From NCBI RefSeq assembly GCF_014845115.1, contig NZ_NKUI01000038.1, forward strand, positions 1 to 46,587: DNA of 46,587 nucleotides, in the 5' to 3' direction. The number at the start of each line of letters is the position of its first letter. Position 1 is the first letter of the stretch. Shown here piece by piece: positions 43,121-46,587 of this stretch. The notes under the pieces were generated by a model that saw nothing but the letters and a program-made list of their open reading frames with translations, was not told the origin of the DNA and made no database searches. Made by a program: the position numbers and the translations under genes. This stretch comes from Methylorubrum zatmanii (lineage in GTDB: Bacteria; Pseudomonadota; Alphaproteobacteria; Rhizobiales; Beijerinckiaceae).

Positions 43121-43138
43121 CGTTTGCTGGAAGTGACA
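43113..43138 (-). repeat. Right terminal inverted repeat
   Basis: On the minus strand it starts TGTCACTTCCAGCAAACG, matching 22 of the first 26 bases of the left end. Confidence 0.93.
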
Positions 43139-43143
43139 GCCGC
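43139..43143. repeat. Target site duplication, right copy (GCCGC)
   Basis: Identical to 5016-5020, directly abutting the right inverted repeat. Confidence 0.93.
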
Positions 43144-43984
43144 CGCCGACCAGCGCCGCCATGGAGGCGGAATGGTGCGGCTGGCGGAACGGCCGGCGGT
43201 TCGAGAGGGCGCCGCCCTTCAGTTCCCCGGCCACGGACTGCACCATCGAGACTTCGAGGAGTTCGCGCGGGCCCAGCGGCGGCAGGATCGAGGGGAGCCG
43301 GGCGGCGAGCATCGATTTGCCGGCACCGGGTGGGCCGTTCATCAGGAGGTTGTGGCCGCCGGCCGCCGCGATCTCGAGGGCGCGCTTGGCCCCTTCCTGC
43401 CCCTTGATGTCGCGCAGATCCGGCATCGGCCCGGCCGGGGCGGCGATGGCGGCCTGGGGCCGGGCCATCACCTGGCTGCCCTTGAAGTGGTTGGCGAGCT
43501 GGATCAGCGAGCGCGGGGCGAGCACGTCCATGTCGCCCGCCGCCCAGGCCGCCTCCGGGCCGGTCGCGGCGGGACAGATCAGGCCGAGGCCGCGCCCGTT
43601 GGCGGCCATCGCCGCCGGCAGCACGCCGGCCACCGCCGTGATCGACCCGTCGAGGGCCAATTCGCCGAGGACGCAGTAGCCGCCCAACGCATCCGCCGGC
43701 AGCGCGCCGATGGCCCCCATCACCGCGAGCGCGATCGGCAGATCGTAATGCGAGCCCTCCTTGGGCAGGTCGGCCGGGGCGAGGTTGACGGTGATCCGCT
43801 TGGCCGGCAGCGCCAGCCCCGAGGCGATCAGCGCCGAGCGCACCCGCTCGCGGGATTCCGCCACCGCCTTGTCGGGCAGGCCGACGATGGTGAAGGCCAC
43901 GGCGCCGGGCGCGATCTGTACCTGCACATCGACGGCGCGCGCCTCGATCCCCTCGAAGGCGACGGTGGCGACGCGCGTGACCAT
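43139..43984 (-). pseudogene. comM: comM 5' fragment (Mg-chelatase-like AAA+ ATPase), split by transposon
   Basis: From ATG 43984 this encodes the first 282 residues of ComM, including the N-terminal Lon-protease-like domain (VGLPDKAVAESRERVRSAL) and Walker A GPPGAGKS. It stops at the ALVGGG loop where the transposon begins; the open frame then runs 12 codons into the element. Without the Walker B and arginine-finger half it should be inactive. The 3' half is at 4323-5020. ComM drives branch migration in natural transformation. Confidence 0.95.
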
Positions 43985-44231
43985 GTTGAGATGCAAGCTC
44001 CGACCCGGAGGTTGCAGAGTAGAGCCCCTTCCTCTCGGGAGAAAGCCGGCGCAGAGCGGATTTATAGGGCCAGACCGCGACCTTAAGTTGATAGTGTGAC
44101 CGCGCATGTCAGACCGGCGGACGGATGCCCGCTGCCCCGGTCACGGCGAGCCGAGCCATCGGGTAAAAAGAACGGAACCCCCGGGACGATCGCCCGTTCG
44201 CCCGGCGTCTCTTCCTCAAACGGAGCGTATC

Positions 44232-44492
44232 ATGTCGTTTCGCCCTCTCGCTGCCGCTGCCCTCGGCCTCGCCCTGCTCGGCGGCCCCGCGCTCGCCGAC
44301 GAGAAGCTGCCGCCCGATCAGCAGGCCAAGGTCGAGGACGTCCTGAAGAAGGAAGGCTTCACCAAGTGGAAGGAGATCGAGCTCGACGACGGCATGATCG
44401 AGGTCGATGACGCCATCGACGCCAACGGCAAGCAGTTCGATCTCAAGCTCGATCCGAAGACCCTGGAGATCGTGAAGCGCAAGGCCGAGTGA
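44232..44492 (+). CDS. Small exported PepSY-like protein
   Basis: The 86-residue product has a signal peptide ending GGPALA-DE (about residue 21). The mature part, KVEDVLKKEGFTKWKEIELDDGMIEVDDA, has the helix-then-strand pattern of single PepSY domains, periplasmic modules often tied to peptidase inhibition or metal handling. A strong hairpin follows the stop. It is convergent with the next gene. Confidence 0.7.
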   Translation: MSFRPLAAAALGLALLGGPALADEKLPPDQQAKVEDVLKKEGFTKWKEIELDDGMIEVDDAIDANGKQFDLKLDPKTLEIVKRKAE

Positions 44493-44502
44493 GGTGCCGG
44501 CT

Positions 44503-44523
44503 CCGGGGAGCGCGCCTCCCCGG
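44503..44523. terminator. Bidirectional hairpin between convergent genes
   Basis: CCGGGGAG (44503-44510) and CTCCCCGG (44516-44523) form a perfect 8-bp stem with a 5-nt loop, between the stops of convergent genes at 44492 and 44526. Confidence 0.6.
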
Positions 44524-44525
44524 GG

Positions 44526-44996
44526 CTACTTCGCTTTCACGAAGAACGACCCGGTCTCGGGCACAGCTTGGCCATCGGGTCGAAGGCCTTGCCAGCGGGT
44601 GACGAGCCCAGCCTCGCTCCGGCTGAGGCTGAACAGGGGCTGGCCCGGCCGGTAGACCGCCACGCCGTATGTGTTGACCGTCCGGCCATCCGGGTAGCGG
44701 TGAAACGTGACCGTGAGGCCGTCCCCCTCCCTTTGCGCCTGACAGAGAAGGCGCTCGTCGGTCTGGAAGCCCGCCATCGACAGGACGCAGCCGCCGCGGG
44801 TGCCCGGTGGCCCGAGGCTGAGATCGTAGGTCACGACGATGCCGGTGCCCCCGGCGGTGCGTCCGGCCGCGTGTTCGTAGCGATAGCGCCCCTGCCATTC
44901 CCGCGCAGCAGCGCCCTCCTCGGCGAAGGCGGGCGGGGACAGGCCCGCGAATACGGCGAGCCCGGCAGCGGACATCCGGGTCAGGGTCGTCGGCAT
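44526..44996 (-). CDS. Small exported protein, DUF5991-like
   Basis: The 156-residue product has a signal peptide (cleavage near SPPAFA-EE, residue 25). The mature part is beta-rich: WQGRYRYEHAAGRTAGGTGIVVTYDLSLG, two cysteines (GGCVLSM and LLCQAQ) and a C-terminal TGSFFVKAK strand. This resembles the lipocalin-like DUF5991 group of unknown role; I assign it tentatively. Confidence 0.6.
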   Translation of the reverse strand: MPTTLTRMSAAGLAVFAGLSPPAFAEEGAAAREWQGRYRYEHAAGRTAGGTGIVVTYDLSLGPPGTRGGCVLSMAGFQTDERLLCQAQREGDGLTVTFHRYPDGRTVNTYGVAVYRPGQPLFSLSRSEAGLVTRWQGLRPDGQAVPETGSFFVKAK

Positions 44997-45099
44997 GCTC
45001 CCTCCCTCGATCCCGTGCGGAGCATGGCGGCGCGGATCGTCCTTCGCAACCGGCGCGCACCCGCTTGCATCCCGGCGCGGCTGCCGTCATATACGGCGC

Positions 45100-45193
45100 G
45101 GGAGGTTGGCGAGGGACGTTTCACTCGCCAACCGGGTCAGGTCCGGAAGGAAGCAGCCCTAACGAGACCGAGCGGGTCTTTGTCCAGCCTCCC
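45100..45193 (+). ncRNA. ffs: Signal recognition particle 4.5S RNA
   Basis: The invariant SRP RNA loop GTCAGGTCCGGAAGGAAGCA lies at about 45136, flanked by long complementary arms: GGGAGGTTGGCGAG at the 5' end pairs with the 3' CCAGCCTCCC. Length is about 94 nt, the small bacterial type. It binds Ffh for co-translational membrane targeting. Its location just upstream of dnaX is common in alphaproteobacteria. Confidence 0.95.
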
Positions 45194-45249
45194 ACCTTCG
45201 CCGCCCGCGGCCCGGGCGGCCAGCTTCTCCCAAAAGTCCGAACGGCGGC

Positions 45250-46587
45250 ATGGACGAGACGCACGGCACGTTCCCCGACGAGCCGGGCCTGCCCGGCATG
45301 CCCGCCCCGGAACCGGCCGCGACGCCCTACCGGGTGCTGGCCCGGAAGTACCGTCCCCAGACCTTCGATGATCTGATCGGCCAGGGCGCCATGGTGCGCA
45401 CCCTCGCCAACGCCTTCGCGGCCAACCGCATTCCCCAGGCCTGGATGCTGACCGGCGTGCGCGGGGTCGGCAAGACCACCACCGCCCGCATCCTGGCCCG
45501 CGGCCTCAATTACGTGCGCAGCGGCCAGCCGGAGACCGGCCCGACCGTGTCCATGCCGGAACTCGGCCTGCATTGTCAGGCGATCATGGAATCCCGGCAC
45601 ATGGACGTGCTGGAGATGGATGCCGCCTCACATACCGGCATCGACGACGTGCGCGGCATCATCGACGGCATCCGCTATTCGCCGGTCTCGGCCCGCTACA
45701 AGGTCTACATCGTCGACGAGGTCCACATGCTCTCGGAGAAGGCGTTCAACGCCTTCCTGAAGACGCTGGAGGAGCCGCCGCCCCACGCCAAATTCGTGTT
45801 CGCGACCACCGAGATCCGCAAGGTGCCGGTGACGATCCTGTCGCGCTGCCAGCGCTTCGACCTGCGCCGGGTCGAGGCCGACGTGCTCTCCGCGCATCTG
45901 AAGAAGATCTGCGCGGCCGAGGCCGTGGAGGCCGAGGACGAGGCCCTCGCCGCCATCACCCGCGCGGCGGAAGGCTCGGTGCGCGACGCGCTCTCGCTGC
46001 TCGATCAGGCCATCTCCCACGGGGCGGGTGCCGTCACCGCCGCCGGCGTGCGCGACATGCTCGGCCTCGCCGACCGCTCCCGCATCGTCGATCTGTTCGA
46101 GGCGGTGATGCGCGGCGACGTGCCCGCCGCCTTCGCCGAACTGCGCGCGCAGTACGATGCCGGCGCCGATCCGGCGGTGGTGCTCTCCGATCTCGCCGGC
46201 TTCACCCACCTCGTCACCCGGCTCAAGCTCGTGCAGGGGGCGGAGGCCGATCCGACCTTGAGCGAGGCGGAGCGCGTGCGCGGGGCCCAATTCGCCGGGC
46301 GCCTGCCGGTGCGGGCCCTGTCGCGGGCTTGGCAGATCCTGCTCAAGGCCCTGCCGGAGGTGCAGGCCGCCCCGCGGCCGCTCGCGGCGGCGGAGATGGC
46401 CATCGTGCGGCTCGCCTATGCCGCCGACCTGCCGACACCGGACGAGGCCCTGCGCCAGTTGCGGGCTGATATCGCCGGCTCCGAGGGCGGGGCTCCTCCG
46501 GCCTCCCGCCCCAGCCTCGGGCGTGACGGCGGCCCTGGCGCGATGCTGTCCCACGGCTCGGCGGCGCTGCAGATGGCCCCCCCACCC
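45250..46587 (+). CDS. dnaX: DNA polymerase III tau/gamma subunit (partial, 3' end outside window)
   Basis: From ATG 45250 the frame is open to the window edge, giving 446 residues. It shows the clamp-loader AAA+ core: RKYRPQTFDDLIGQ, Walker A GVRGVGKTTTAR, Walker B VYIVDEVHML and SRC motif ILSRCQRFDLR. Most of the zinc-binding cysteines seen in E. coli are missing, as in other Hyphomicrobiales. It loads the sliding clamp. The start lies 57 bp after the SRP RNA gene. Confidence 0.95.
   Translation, partial: MDETHGTFPDEPGLPGMPAPEPAATPYRVLARKYRPQTFDDLIGQGAMVRTLANAFAANRIPQAWMLTGVRGVGKTTTARILARGLNYVRSGQPETGPTVSMPELGLHCQAIMESRHMDVLEMDAASHTGIDDVRGIIDGIRYSPVSARYKVYIVDEVHMLSEKAFNAFLKTLEEPPPHAKFVFATTEIRKVPVTILSRCQRFDLRRVEADVLSAHLKKICAAEAVEAEDEALAAITRAAEGSVRDALSLLDQAISHGAGAVTAAGVRDMLGLADRSRIVDLFEAVMRGDVPAAFAELRAQYDAGADPAVVLSDLAGFTHLVTRLKLVQGAEADPTLSEAERVRGAQFAGRLPVRALSRAWQILLKALPEVQAAPRPLAAAEMAIVRLAYAADLPTPDEALRQLRADIAGSEGGAPPASRPSLGRDGGPGAMLSHGSAALQMAPPP

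Larger units (their letters stand above)
5021..43138. mobile_element. Tn7-like transposon inserted in comM (38,118 bp)
   Basis: The element is bounded by TGTCACTTCCA...TGGAAGTGACA inverted ends, flanked by the perfect 5-bp duplication GCCGC, and interrupts comM within the codons for its VGGG loop. It carries homologues of TnsA, TnsB, TnsC and TniQ in that order near the left end, all reading inward. Cargo comprises restriction/defence-like modules, an SOS mutagenesis cassette, a lipase-like protein and regulators. Intact ends, intact tns genes and a restorable target frame suggest a fairly recent, possibly active insertion. No CRISPR array or Cas gene is present, so target choice should depend on TniQ or another DNA-binding protein. 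Confidence 0.95.

Noticed and set aside
5021..43138. CRISPR array or Cascade-guided transposon
   Set aside because: No regularly spaced repeats or Cas genes were seen; repeats present are few, intergenic and inverted.
43106..43138. comM 5' fragment extending as a stable fusion into the transposon
   Set aside because: The frame runs 12 codons into the end before stopping; this is incidental read-in and adds no domain.

Overview
The window reads as chromosomal DNA of a high-GC alphaproteobacterium, most likely a Methylobacterium/Methylorubrum-type member of the Hyphomicrobiales. The evidence is the overall base composition, a short-type SRP RNA directly upstream of dnaX, a dnaX without the usual full zinc-cysteine set, and a LexA operator of the alphaproteobacterial GTTC-N7-GTTC type. 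The species is inferred, not proven.

Layout. Positions 1-5020 and 43139-46587 are ordinary chromosome. On the left are a yciA-like thioesterase (cut by the window edge), a bacterial transglutaminase-like protein, a small secreted protein, a hybrid histidine kinase overlapping a FIST-domain sensor gene, and the 3' part of comM. On the right are the 5' part of comM, a PepSY-like small protein, a small secreted protein, the SRP RNA gene and the start of dnaX.

comM is split by a 38,118-bp Tn7-like transposon (5021-43138). It has TGTCACTTCCA inverted ends, a perfect 5-bp target duplication (GCCGC), and TnsA, TnsB, TnsC and TniQ homologues at its left end. Removing the element plus one copy of the duplication restores a 512-codon comM exactly in frame.

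Between tnsB and tnsC, where other tns operons have no genes, lies a decaying tandem array of three related proteins. They are built from helix-hairpin-helix repeats resembling the RNA polymerase alpha-subunit C-terminal domain, with small cysteine-rich and helical side modules, one of which is interrupted by a stop codon. A further protein of the same fold type lies near the right end, beside a 600-residue protein that may be a very distant TnsE relative. After tniQ comes a zinc-ribbon protein with a degenerate tyrosine-recombinase-like C-terminus.

The cargo (about 16-38 kb) falls into blocks: (1) a GSU2403-type nucleotidyltransferase-fold protein, a D12-class adenine methylase, an Eco57I-like N6 methylase and a PD-(D/E)XK-like protein, then a DUF3987 protein; (2) an ankyrin-like protein, a MmeI-type methyltransferase, a DEAD/DEAH helicase and a GIY-YIG protein; (3) a DUF2235 lipase-like protein with a possible fertility-inhibition protein, and a LexA-controlled divergent pair of umuDC and a DnaQ-like exonuclease; (4) regulators and unknown proteins. 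The block boundaries coincide with a four-copy intergenic inverted-repeat element (core CCTATTGTCAG / CTGACAATAGG). This is usually interleaved with a second repeated 9-mer (GTCGTACCC / GGGTACGAC), which is itself strongly over-represented across the transposon. The interleaved element and the alpha-CTD-like array are the two observations most likely to be undescribed.
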